Of a DNA stretch of 64,000 bases, positions 12,765 through 22,791 are shown one piece after another (position 1 is the first letter of the stretch; each line of letters begins with the position of its first letter). The notes under the pieces are model-generated. The model saw only the letters and a list, made by a program, of their open reading frames with translations, was not told the DNA's origin and searched no databases. The stretch is taken from positions 62,001-126,000 of the forward strand of contig NC_084607.1 of assembly GCF_033807715.1 (NCBI RefSeq), in the 5' to 3' direction. Position numbers and translations under genes: made by a program. The stretch comes from Cololabis saira (lineage: Eukaryota; Chordata; Actinopteri; Beloniformes; Belonidae).

Positions 12765-13285
12765 ACTAACCCTAACCCTAACATAACTAACCCTAACCCT
12801 AACCCATAGGAACTAACCCTAACCCTAACCCATAGGAACTAACCCTAACCCTAACCCTAACAGAACTAACCCTAACCCTAACATAACTAACCCTAACCCT
12901 AACATAACTAACCCTAACCCTAACAGAACTAACCCTAACCCTAACATAACTAACCCTAACCCTAACATAACTAACCCTAACCCTAACATAACTAACCCTA
13001 ACCCTAACATAACTAACCCTAACCCTAACATAACTAACCTTAACCCTAACAGAACTAACCCTAACCCTAACATAACTAACCCTAACCCTAACATAACTAA
13101 CCTTAACCCTAACAGAACTAACCCTAACCCTAACTAACCCTAAACCTAACTCTAACATAACTAACCCTAACTAACCCTAACCCTAAAAACAAGCTCACAG
13201 GAACTAACCCTAACCTTAACCCTAACTAACCCTAAACCTAACCCTAACTCTAACATAACTAACCCTAACTAACCCTAACCCTATC
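12765..13285. repeat. Telomere-like array with 21-bp higher-order unit
   Basis: The repeat is 'aactaaccctaaccctaacat' in effect, a 21-bp unit of three CCCTAA-like words in which one word has decayed to CATAA or CAGAA. Units are well homogenised from 12860 to 13120. The C-rich strand is on the plus strand. The Val-Arg-Val-Ser type ORFs come from this 21-bp (7-codon) period. Confidence 0.92.
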
Positions 13286-13359
13286 AGCACATCAGACTAA
13301 GATCGGCAGACAGACGGACGACTAAACGTTCATCCAGAGGTTCACATGAGACAGTAACA

Positions 13360-13898
13360 TGAACAAAGAGACACATGTAACTGTAACACTCTAAAAGACA
13401 CATGTAACCGTTACACACTAAAAGACACATGTAACTGTTACACTCTAAAAGACACATGTAACTGTAACACACTAAAAGACACATGTAACCGTTACACACT
13501 AAAAGACACATGTAACCGTTACACACTAAAAGACACATGTAACCGTTACACTCTAAAAGACACATGTAACCGTTACACTCTAAAAGACACATGTAACCAG
13601 ACACACTAAAAGACACATGTAACCGTTACACTCTAAAAGACACATGTAACTGTTACACTCTAAAAGACACATGTAACCAGACACACTAAAAGACACATGT
13701 AACTGTTACACTCTAAAAGACACATGTAACTGTTACACTCTAAAAGACACATATAACCGTTACACTCTAAAAGACACATGTAACCGTTACACTCTAAAAG
13801 ACACATGTAACTGTTACACTCTAAAAGACACATATAACCGTTACACTCTAAAAGACACATGTAACTGTTACACACTAAGACACATGCAACCGTTACAC
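13360..13898. repeat. Minisatellite, 27-bp unit, about 20 copies
   Basis: The unit is 'agacacatgtaaccgttac' plus 'acactaaa'. C/T and T/A variants alternate. Most units contain the inverted repeat GTAAC-N-GTTAC. 27 bp is nine codons, which explains the 'YMCLLECNG' type ORFs on the minus strand. Confidence 0.95.
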
Positions 13899-14022
13899 TC
13901 TTAACTTGTGGAAACTCCCGTGTCTCCATGTGGAAACACATGTGAGAACAAACATTTCAGAAAATGGATCTTACTGTTCCAGCTGTTGTCAGGTCCTTCA
14001 CCTCAGCAGTGTAACTGGAAAT

Positions 14023-14198
<176 letters not shown>

Positions 14199-14939
14199 CA
14201 TCACCAACATGTCACTCAGCCTCTTGTCTCTCTGATAACCGGCGCCACACACAGTCTGCATTACTGCTTCATGCTGTTCCACCTTTCACCACCAGAGGGC
14301 GACAAACAACATTCAAATCAACGACTATTCACGCTCTGCTTGTTTGTCAAGAGATAAGTGGGGATATCCTACAAACACTCACTTCTCACATAAATATACA
14401 AATATCGAACTGTGGAGACTCTGTGGAACAGTTTGGAGCAGGAAATAAAACAAAGTACTAACATAAATCTGTTTAAAAAGATACAAAAAATGATTTATAA
14501 ACAGATAAATGGAACAGGAAATGGGTTAACAAGGAGTGTGATAAACAAATAAAACAGGGAAAAATTGTATTTTATACTTGCTTAAGATAAGTTTAGATAT
14601 TTATGTGGATATTTATGTAGTATATATTATCTGTTGAGATGGATAGTTATAATTGTGTAATATATGTTTATATATATTACACAATATTTATAGGGATACT
14701 TATATAGTTTATATAGTGTATATTTATATAGATTTCTATAATATTTGTATTTTCTATAAATTGATATAATATTTATGTAATATTTATATTTTCTATAAAT
14801 TGATATAATATTTATGTAATATTTATATTTTCTATATACTTATATGGATAATTATGTAGTAATAGGCATGTTTACGTAGTATTCATATAGACTATATTTA
14901 TATGGATATTGTGTAGATATAATAATAGTAATAATGTAA
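14199..14939. other. AT-rich spacer with TATTTATAT-type internal repeats
   Basis: From about 14580, variations of 'atttatgtaatatttatatt' recur (14715-14900), for example 'tctataaattgatataatat' twice. No gene recognised. Confidence 0.55.
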
Positions 14940-15163
14940 ATTCATAGAGTTATAAAGAACTAGGAAAAAGTCTATACTTCTTCCTACTCCTTTTTCAAAC
15001 CTATGTGCATATTTATTTATTTTTTTATATACTTGTTCGAAATAAAATTAATTAATTAATTAATTAATTAATTAATTCATCCATTCATTCATCCATTCAT
15101 TCATCCATTCATTCATTCATTCATTCATTCATTCATTCATTCATTCATTCATTCATTCATTCA
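14940..15163 (+). mobile_element. LINE 3' end with (ATTA)n then (ATTC)n tail
   Basis: 'cttcttcctactccttttt' followed by 'cttgttcgaaataaaatt' is a recurrent 3' end of fish LINEs. The tail then becomes ATTA repeats (15047-15076) and ATTC/ATCC repeats (15077-15163). Confidence 0.55.
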
Positions 15164-15302
15164 AGGTTCAAGGTTCAAGGTGTTTATTTGTCACACAGAA
15201 TGTACAAGTACATGCATTGTGAAAAGCTTATGCTGGGTCGTGCATTCATTCATTCATTCATTCATTCATTCATTCATTCATTCATTCATTCATTCATTCA
15301 TA
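15164..15302. repeat. Retroelement-end fragment and second (CATT)n tract
   Basis: 'aaggttcaaggtgtttattt' and 'gtcacacagaatgtacaag' resemble the inverted end of a common fish retroelement. It is flanked on both sides by CATT repeats (left tract to 15163, right tract 15241-15302), so the fragment may have inserted into the tetranucleotide array. Confidence 0.5.
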
Positions 15303-15389
15303 CATTTCTCCAGAATGAGTATGGATAGTACATACTATTGTGTACGTAATAATGTTTGGGCGTCACTAAAAAACCTCCCATACTGTTTT

Positions 15390-16500
15390 TGCTGCTCATT
15401 AAAAGGAAGGAGGGAATTTCAGACGCAGCTTTAGTATAAAGGCCTTTTGTTGAACGGGGGATTTTCCATGATTGATATAGTTTGAACTGGGACCGTATTT
15501 AAATGATTTATGTGGGGACTCTATGGTAATCCTTCTCTTCCCAACTACTACTACGACTATATGCATGATCCCTTCAGAAGATAGAAGGTTAAGGGGAGCC
15601 ATACATAAACCCATGTAGCTGATCTACTGCAGGACAGAAATCTTACCTGGTTTAAGGCTGATAAACTTATATCAGGGCAACTCAGAAATCATATTATCTT
15701 TGTCATTAAAAAAGCAAAGTCCAGTTCTTTATCTTTGTGCAATAATGAAAAATGTAAACAACCCTAAAGAATTTGGGAGAGTGATCAAAGCTACTGATAA
15801 TCATAATGAATTTAAATCCTGTATTGTTAATGATGCTACTGTAACTGACAGAGTTAATAGTTCCTCCTTAAAGGATAAAGAGCAGTAATTATTGTTTCAG
15901 GTTTTACGTTGTCCTGTTTTCTTTACCATTTGCTTGTTGGTTTCAGTTTTAGTCCTAGTTTTAATGAACTCTAATAATTCTTGTGTTTGTCAGTCTGGAT
16001 GAAGGATGTAAACATTTCTAAAAAGATCTGGTTTAATCTGGTTTTAAGATTTAAAGGATCATCATAATCATCAGTTTATGGAACAATCTGAACAAAAAAA
16101 CCAAAGAATCCAAATCAAACATTACATTCAAAAGAACAATTAAAGCCAGTATGTTAAGGAAATATAATGAAATATTTACGTTTGATTGACGTCCCCATCG
16201 CTATGAAAGGGAAAACATTGTTTGTTGTTGTTGAATGGTATTAAATCAATTGTAACTTGGGAACTAAAAAGGAATGTTTGTGTCTGTGTCGGCCGGCAGA
16301 TATTTTATTTTAGTTTTTTGTTTACTTTGTTGTTGTTTTTTTAATTTATGTTCTTTGTAAATTGATTTCTTGGGGAAAAAGGGCCAGATTAAATAAGATT
16401 CTTCTTCTTCCTTTCATTCAGAATTTAGGAACGTAGTGTTTATATTAAATAGTTTGTTGTTTTATTTCATCAATTAATGAAATAAAGAATAAATACATAA
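15390..16500 (+). mobile_element. Internally deleted LINE
   Basis: The left part shows pre-RT linker sequence: 'QLRNHIIFVIKKAKSS' (15678-15725) and 'NNPKEFGRVIKATDNHNEF' (15758-15815, in the frame 15700-15888). The element then jumps to the extreme RT C-terminus, 'LWNNLNKKTKESKSNITFKR' followed by 'SMLRKYNEIFTFD' and a stop (16076-16187). The whole RT catalytic core is missing. The 3' UTR with 'cctttcattcagaattta' and the tail 'gaaataaagaataaatac' end near 16500. It is the same family as 7870-8385. It is non-functional because of the internal deletion. Confidence 0.65.
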
Positions 16501-16679
16501 CATCATAAACCAGAGGCTGCATTAAAGTGGAAAGACCTTCCTCTATCACTGTACCAACTCTTCTAGGGTGACAACACAGATACATGCAGCAGCTGTTAGA
16601 GTGAGAGTTTGTAACGTTAGACGTCAGAATGCTGCTGGATTTATGCAGAAGTGTTCTGTATTTCCTGTTGCAGTCTGTA

Positions 16680-16952
16680 TTCCCCTGACAATGCAGGGTC
16701 CCGGCCAGGATGCAGAGCTGCAGTTTAACACACTTCTCTGCTGCTTCCCGAGCACCAACGCCTGCCAGTAAAACTCTAGGATTGCATTATGTCATTGTCA
16801 ACTCTAACCAGGTGCCTAGCAAAACAGAAGTGGTTGCAGTTCCCCGCCCTCCACAAGTTCACCAGGTGCGGCGTTATAGAGGCGTTAAAATAACCTTGTA
16901 AAAATTAAACCCAATTAAACCCAAAATTAAAACCAATGCACATTTGGTACCA
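16680..16952 (+). mobile_element. L2 LINE copy 2, 5' portion
   Basis: Collinear and highly similar to 53950-54225 of the long L2 copy ('ccctgacaatgcagggtcc', 'gtggttgcagttccccgcc', 'caccaggtgcggcgttatag'). This is the spacer between ORF1 and ORF2. It is interrupted at 16953 by another LINE and resumes at 17452. Confidence 0.8.
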
Positions 16953-17451
16953 ATACCAAGTTGGTCGGCCTTGTCCACTCGCAGGCTCAACCACTGGTAC
17001 ATTTTCGTCTATAAGGCTATTCTTGGTCTGATTCCAATATATTTACAGTCCTACATTGACTGTAAAGAATCAGGAGGCTCCATCTACGCTCTCAGGAGCG
17101 TCTGCTACTATCTGTCCCTAGAGTGCATACCGAGCTGGGAAAGAAGGCCTTCAGGTATGCTGCGCCTTCCTCATGGAACCAGCTGCAAAACACCTTGAAT
17201 CTCAGAGAACTGGTCTCACTTAATGCTTTTAAATCGCTCCTGACAGATCTGGAGATGTCCAATTCTGCCTGCAAATGCTATGAGTAATGTCAACAGTGTT
17301 TTGTTTTGTTATGTGTCGTGTCATATGTCATGTTACTGTGTTGCTGCCTGTCTTGGCCAGGACCCTCTTGTAAAAGTGAAAAGAGTAAAGAGTAAAAGAG
17401 TTTTTGTTTCCTGGTGAAATAAAGGTTAAATAAAATAAAATAAATAAAAAT
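16953..17451 (+). mobile_element. LINE 3' end nested in the L2 copy
   Basis: The RT C-terminus reads 'TELGKKAFRYAAPSSWNQL' then 'LNAFKSLLTDLEMSNSACK' and a stop (about 17130-17286). The 3' UTR contains 'cttggccaggaccctcttg' and ends 'gtgaaataaaggttaaat' with AAATA repeats, a very common fish LINE end. It sits precisely between the two halves of the L2 copy, at the position corresponding to 54225-54230. Confidence 0.8.
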
Positions 17452-17985
17452 AAGAGACCGAAAAATTAGATGCGGACTACTAAATATATGATCGTTAAGC
17501 TCCAAGTCTTGCGGGGGAGAGGTTTGTCCGTCAAGACTCCTCTCCCTGGCCCTGCCCCTTCTCAACCTTTCCCCGACCCTGCACCCCAACCTGGGACTTG
17601 ATGATTGGGCCGGAGCTTCGGGAGCTGGTGCTTCCACCTGCCTGCCGTCCCCACCCCCCTCTGGTCATCCCGTTGCTGCTTCCACCTGCCTGCTGTGTGC
17701 TGTTGACGTCCCCGACTCCCCAGTCTGGCCTTCGGCAGGAGGGTCCCCCCTTATGATCCAGGACCAGGTCCTGGTCCAGGTCCAGGTCCAGGTCCTGGTC
17801 CTGGTCCTGGTCCAGGTCCAGGTCCAGGTCCAGGTCCAGGTCCAGATCCTGGTCCAGGTTTCTTCCTCCTAAAGGGGAGTTTTTCTTGCCACTGTTTGGC
17901 TTAAGGCTTTTCTCCCACTAGGGGAGTTTTTACCTGCCATTGTTTATGTAATAATTGCTCAGGGTTTTATGTTCATGTTCAACAT
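17452..17985 (+). mobile_element. L2 LINE copy 2, internally deleted 3' portion
   Basis: It resumes at 'agaccgaaaaattagatgcg' (equivalent to 54226) and after 'gttaagctccaagtct' (17509) jumps directly into the 3' UTR equivalent of 58898, so endonuclease and RT (about 4.6 kb) are missing. The 3' UTR contains a local hexamer expansion (17757-17860). The copy ends near 17985, before the terminal hairpin tail found in other copies. Confidence 0.82.
17757..17862. repeat. GGTCCA/GGTCCT hexamer expansion
   Basis: About 16 hexamers inside the L2 3' UTR. The other L2 copies have only the seed 'gcctggtcctgctcaagg' here, so the array arose in this copy. Confidence 0.9.
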
Positions 17986-18244
17986 CATCTGGAGCAACAC
18001 TGAATCAAGCTATAGACTAGAAGACATTGGGAAGGAATTATCAGCTGCAGAACAGATTTATTGGAGTTCGTTGCTGCAATCAGATTATAATACAATTCGT
18101 AAATTGAAATATGATTATAACTCAATTCTGGGGGACTAAATTAGCTAAATTCAACATTAAGTAGAGACATTTCAAACTAGGTGGCGAGCCACAAAAACTA
18201 CTGGCAAGAGTTAATGTACTGTATGCCCCTGGCAGGTCGTCTTA

Positions 18245-19765
18245 CGAAGGACTTCCTGGGCGGACCGTTAGACTAAAGAGTGAGAGCTTCACTCTCTGGG
18301 ACTTGATGGACCGTTAGACTAAAGAGTGATAGCTTCACTATGGACTTGATGGACCGTTAGACTAAAGAGTGAGAGCTTCACTATCTGGGACTTGATGGGC
18401 CGTTAGACTAAAGAGTGAGAGCTTCACTATCTGTGACTTGATGGACCGTTAAACTAAAGAGTGATAGCTTCACTATCTGGGACTTGATGGACCGTTAGAC
18501 TAAAGAGTGATAGCTTCACTATCTGGGACTTGATGGACCGTTAAACTAAAGAGTGATAGCTTCACTATGGACTTGATGGACCGTTAGACTAAAGAGTGAG
18601 AGCTTCACTCTCTGGGACTTGATGGACCGTTAGACTAAAGAGTGAGAGCTTCACTATCTGGGACTTGATGGACCGTTAGACTAAAGAGTGAGAGCTTCAC
18701 TATCTGGGACTTGATGGACCGTTAGACTAAAGAGTGATAGCTTCACTATCCGGGACTTGATGGACCGTTAGACTAAAGAGTGATAGCTTCACTATGGACT
18801 TGATGGACCGTTAGACTAAAGAGTGATAGCTTCACTATCTGGGACTTGATGGACCGTTAGACTAAAGAGTGATAGCTTCACTATCTGGGACTTGATGGAC
18901 CGTTAAACTAAAGAGTGATAGCTTCACTATGGACTTGATGGACCGTTAGACTAAAGAGTGAGAGCTTCACTCTCTGGGACTTGATGGACCGTTAGACTAA
19001 AGAGTGAGAGCTTCACTATCTGGGACTTGATGGAGCGTTAGACTAAAGAGTGATAGCTTCACTATCTGGGACTTGATGGACCGTTAAACTAAAGAGTGAT
19101 AGCTTCACTATCTGGGACTTGATGGACCGTTAAACTAAAGAGTGATAGCTTCACTATCTGGGACTTGATGGGCCGTTAGACTAAAGAGTGATAGCTTCAC
19201 TATCTGGGACTTGATGGACCGTTAAACTAAAGAGTGATAGCTTCACTATCTGGGACTTGATGGACCGTTAGACTAAAGAGTGATAGCTTCACTATCTGGG
19301 ACTTGATGGACCGTTAAACTAAAGAGTGATAGCTTCACTATGGACTTGATGGACCGTTAGACTAAAGAGTGAGAGCTTCACTCTCTGGGACTTGATGGAC
19401 CGTTAGACTAAAGAGTGAGAGCTTCACTATCTGGGACTTGATGGACCGTTAGACTAAAGAGTGATAGCTTCACTATGGACTTGATGGACCGTTAGACTAA
19501 AGAGTGAGAGCTTCACTCTCTGGGACTTGATGGACCGTTAGACTAAAGAGTGATAGCTTCACTATCTGGGACTTGATGGACCGTTAGACTAAAGAGTGAG
19601 AGCTTCACTATCTGGGACTTGATGGACCGTTAGACTAAAGAGTGAGAGCTTCATTATCTGGGACTTGATGGACCGTTAGACTAAAGAGTGAGAGCTTCAT
19701 TATCTGGGACTTGATGGACCGTTAGACTAAAGAGTGAGAGCTTCACTATCTGGGACTTGAAGCAG
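18245..19765. repeat. Minisatellite, 46/43-bp units, over 30 copies
   Basis: The 46-bp unit is 'ggaccgttagactaaagagt', 'gatagcttcactatctggga', 'cttgat'. A 43-bp variant lacks three bases ('ctatggacttgat'). Each unit contains AGTGA-NAGC-TTCACT, a short inverted repeat. Blocks of several variant units recur (for example starting near 18535, 18898 and 19312), so there is a higher-order structure. Confidence 0.95.
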
Positions 19766-20320
19766 CTTTTCAAGTTGAACTTTGTTGAAAAAACTGAAGG
19801 CCTGACATTGAGTGTTGGAAATTCCTGCCCCTGTCTGTGATTGGGAAGGGTTAAGGTTAGGGTCAAAACGGCCACACTTTGTACTGGTCTTTGTACTGAT
19901 TCCAAAACGTACATATTTGAATGCATCTTTTTTTTTAAGAAGGTAGGTTCAATAATAGTCTTTTTTTATTGGGCTACGAAGTTCGCCCCCCTCTGGGGAA
20001 GGTGCTTGGGTCTTGCCTGTCGTCGGACCCTGCTATTGGGCAGCGGAGGTCTCTGGAAGAGAATCCCTCAGAGGCTGCTGTCGTAGAAAAGTCCTCACTT
20101 CCAGCTCTCTTGTTATCACATTCTGCTTCAATAGCCAAAATGCATCAACACAGTTTTATATTAAAGGATTCCCTACGGATTTTCAGCCACATGGAAACAG
20201 CTATCTCACTACAGGTTCCCATTTGCCAAAACCATAATTCATTCCTGGCCAATAGGATGCAACATTTATAGAGGGAATGTGCATGACGTCACAGATGGAA
20301 CTTCACAGCGGGTTAAACCA
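19766..20320. other. Unassigned spacer with promoter-like motifs
   Basis: No protein family recognised in the short ORFs (19681-20271). A TATAAA on the minus strand (20265-20270), a perfect TGACGTCA (20284-20291) and a CCAAT (20249-20253) are close together. See the regulatory entry. Confidence 0.4.
20249..20291 (-). promoter_or_regulatory. Possible CRE-TATA promoter cluster
   Basis: Read on the minus strand, the cAMP-response-element palindrome TGACGTCA (20284-20291) lies about 14 bases upstream of 'ctctataaatg' (TATAAA, 20265-20270). A CCAAT lies at 20249-20253 on the plus strand. No gene follows on the minus side, only the 46-bp array, so function is doubtful. Confidence 0.25.
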
Positions 20321-20321
20321 C

Positions 20322-20405
20322 TGAGAGGCAGAAAGACTGAGTGTCAGAAAGACTGAGTGTCAGAAAGACTGAGTGAATAAAGACTGAGTGAATAAAGACT
20401 GAATC
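20322..20405. repeat. Short tandem repeat of 'aaagactgagtg'
   Basis: Three 'gaaagactgagtgtca'-like units, then two 'aataaagactgagtg' units. Confidence 0.85.
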
Positions 20406-20464
20406 TAGTATATCGAAGTATAGTGTAGTGTATTGTAAGTGTGCTGTTGCTCCTGTTTGCTCGA

Positions 20465-20812
20465 CAACTGCAGAACCTTGACTGTACTATAGTGTATTAT
20501 AGTGTATTATAGTGTACTATAGTGTAGTATAGTGTAGTATAATGTACTATAGTGTAGTATAGTGTAGTATAATGTACTATAGTGTAGTATAATGTACTAT
20601 AGTGTAGTATAGTGTAGTATAATGTACTATAATGTAGTATAGTGTAGTATAATGTACTATAGTGTAGTATAGTGTAGTATAATGTACTATAGTGTAGTAT
20701 AGTGTAGTATAGTGTAGTATAGTGTACTATAGTGTATTATAGTGTGGTATAGTGTAGTATAGTGTATTATAGTGTACTATAGTGTAGTATAGTGTACTAT
20801 AGTGTAGTTTAT
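20465..20812. repeat. Minisatellite, 10-bp unit, about 33 copies
   Basis: TATAGTGTAG and TATAGTGTAC/TATAATGTAC decamers. The flanks are duplicated: 'tattgtaagtgtgctgttgctcctg' type sequence at 20430-20480 reappears at 20811-20870. Confidence 0.93.
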
Positions 20813-20904
20813 TGTAAGTGTATTGTAAGTTTTGCTCCTGTCTGCTCCACAGCTGCAGAACTTGAGCAACCAGATCCGCGTGTTAATCCTTCTGGATTAA
20901 AGTA

Positions 20905-21450
20905 TTCCCGCGCTAGGAGTCACCAGCTCAGTTTAAAGCTAACATACACTCCTGAACCTCAGCTAGGAGTCACCAGCTCAGTTTAAAGCTAACATGCACT
21001 CCTGAACCTCAGCTAGGAGTCACCAGCTCAGTTTAAAGCTAACATACCATCCTGAACCTCAGCTAGGAGTCACCAGCTCAGTTTAAAGCTAACATACCAT
21101 CCTGAACCTCAGCTAGGAGTCACCAGCTCAGTTTAAAGCTAACATACCATCCTGAACCTCAGCTAGGAGTCACCAGCTCAGTTTAAAGCTAACATACCAT
21201 CCTGAACCTCAGCTAGGAGTCACCAGCTCAGTTTAAAGCTAACATGCCATCCTGAACCTCAGCTAGGAGTCACCAGCTCAGTTTAAAGCTAACATACCAT
21301 CCTGAACCTCAGCTAGGAGTCACCAGCTCAGTTTAAAGCTAACATACACTCCTGAACCTCAGCTAGGAATCACCAGCTCAGTTTAAAGCTAACATACACT
21401 CCTGAACCTCGGCTAGGAGTCACCAGCTCAGTTTAAAGCTAACATGCACG
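20905..21450. repeat. Minisatellite, 50-bp unit, 11 copies
   Basis: The unit is 'ctaggagtcaccagctcagt', 'ttaaagctaacataccatcc', 'tgaacctcag'. A last diverged unit lies at 22490-22550 on the other side of the hAT insertion. Confidence 0.95.
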
Positions 21451-21462
21451 GTTATATTAAAG

Positions 21463-22473
21463 CAGTGGTGTAAAGTAACAAAGTACAAGTACTTCGTTAT
21501 TGTACTTAAGTAAGATTTTTGAGAATTTGTACTTTTATTGATACTTTCATTTTTCTGTACTTTTACTTTTACTTCGTTACATTTTCAAGGAAAAAATCGT
21601 ACTTTTAATCCGCTATATTTAAAATTGGACACGTCGTTACTCGCTACAAATTAAAGTCTTACATTAAATGAAAATGTAGGCTATTGTCGTGAGAACAGCA
21701 CAGCGCGGGGCTGATTTATGGTTCTGCGTTACACCGGCGCAGAGCTACGGCGTAGGGTACGCGGCGACGCACACCCTACGCCGTAGCCTACGGCGTAAGG
21801 TGTGCGTCGATTTAACGCGGAACCATAAGGCGGACGGGAAGGAAGGCGGGCGAGTGAATTGCCCGTGATTGCCCGGCGGCGGCTCCGTGACGAGACACCT
21901 GGGGCGGACGGGGAGACTCGGCCTCCCCGAGATGGAGACGCATCTCCCGGGGGAGTTGCGCTGCAGAGGTTGGCCGGAAAGGCCGGAGGAACCGCTGTCG
22001 CGTCGAGGACCGATGAAGACTGAAGCCTGAATTATCGGTCCGCGTTAAATCGACGCAGAGCCTACGCCGTAAGGTACGGCGTAGTGTACGCGGCGAAGCG
22101 CACCGTACTGTGCGCTTTGCCGCGTTCCCTACACTGTAGGCTCTGCGTTGGTGTAACGCGGAACCATAAATCAGCCTTGAGCGGCAGCCGATGAAATTAA
22201 AATGGGGTAATGGAAACAAACGCTAAAGGGGTCAGAATAATATCACCATTATTTAGAGTTGTAAGCAAATTCTTGGATTCTTCATTTCTTTGCAATCCTT
22301 TTGAAAGTAATTTTGTACTTTGTACTTTTTTCTTTTGTACTTTTTACACCATGTACTTTTGGTACTTTATTATATTTAATTTGAGGTACTTTTTACTTTT
22401 ACTTAAGTAATTTTCAAGCAGAAAATTTGTACTTTTACTTAAGTACAATATTTTTGTACTTTTTCCACCTCTG
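21463..22473. mobile_element. Non-autonomous hAT element (1.0 kb)
   Basis: The termini are CAGTGGTGTAAAGTAAC and the inverse of GTACTTTTTCCACCTCTG. They are flanked by perfect 8-bp direct repeats TATTAAAG (21455-21462 and 22474-22481), which is diagnostic of hAT transposition. Both ends are rich in 'acttttacttaagtaa'-type sequence. No transposase ORF remains. A GC-rich palindromic element is nested inside. Confidence 0.92.
21709..22176. mobile_element. GC-rich palindromic MITE nested in the hAT
   Basis: Inverted ends: 'ggctgatttatggttctgcg' at 21709 and its inverse at 22157-22176. Internal inverted blocks of 'tacgccgtaggctctgcgt' type make most of it self-complementary. The minus-strand ORF at 21812-22219 is a by-product of high GC. 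The target duplication is not clear. Confidence 0.85.
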
Positions 22474-22714
22474 TATTAAAGTATTCCCATGCTAGGAGTC
22501 GTCGGCTCAGTTTAAAGCTAAAGCTAACATGCACTCCTGAACCTCGGCTGGCAGCGATAATCTGAATATCCAAACGCTGTTTCCTGCAGCAGATGCTTAA
22601 CCTTTCAGCTTGACCTGTTCAGTTAGCGGTTAGCTGCAGCCGCTGAGTTAATTTAAACTGCAGCAGTTGTTAATATCTGATCCCAGATCCGCTGGTCCCA
22701 CGGAGTCAGCTCGC

Positions 22715-22791
22715 CTATAAATACTATCTATTGGCCGGGAGGGAAGTGTAACTTCAGTCAGTGCTGTGTCTTATAAAACCAAACCTGAGGT
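22715..22791 (+). promoter_or_regulatory. TATA box and first splice-donor-like site before the 41-bp array
   Basis: CTATAAATA (22715-22723) lies about 30 bases before 'gggaagtgtaacttcagtca', which runs into the first array unit ending CTGAG|GTAAAT (junction 22789/22790). This arrangement looks like a TATA promoter and a short first exon with a consensus donor. No downstream coding exon is recognised, so it may be a relic or a noncoding transcript. Confidence 0.35.

Noticed and set aside
12799..13158. Val-Arg-Val-Ser heptad repeat protein on the minus strand
   Set aside because: Caused by the 21-bp telomere-like repeat. There is no start context and a parallel ORF exists in a second frame.
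13284..13941. 'YMCLLECNG' repeat protein
   Set aside because: Produced by the 27-bp minisatellite, interrupted by indels that change frame.
21812..22219. Arg-rich minus-strand ORF of 135 codons
   Set aside because: Lies inside a GC-rich palindromic MITE and mirrors its inverted repeats. No family recognised.
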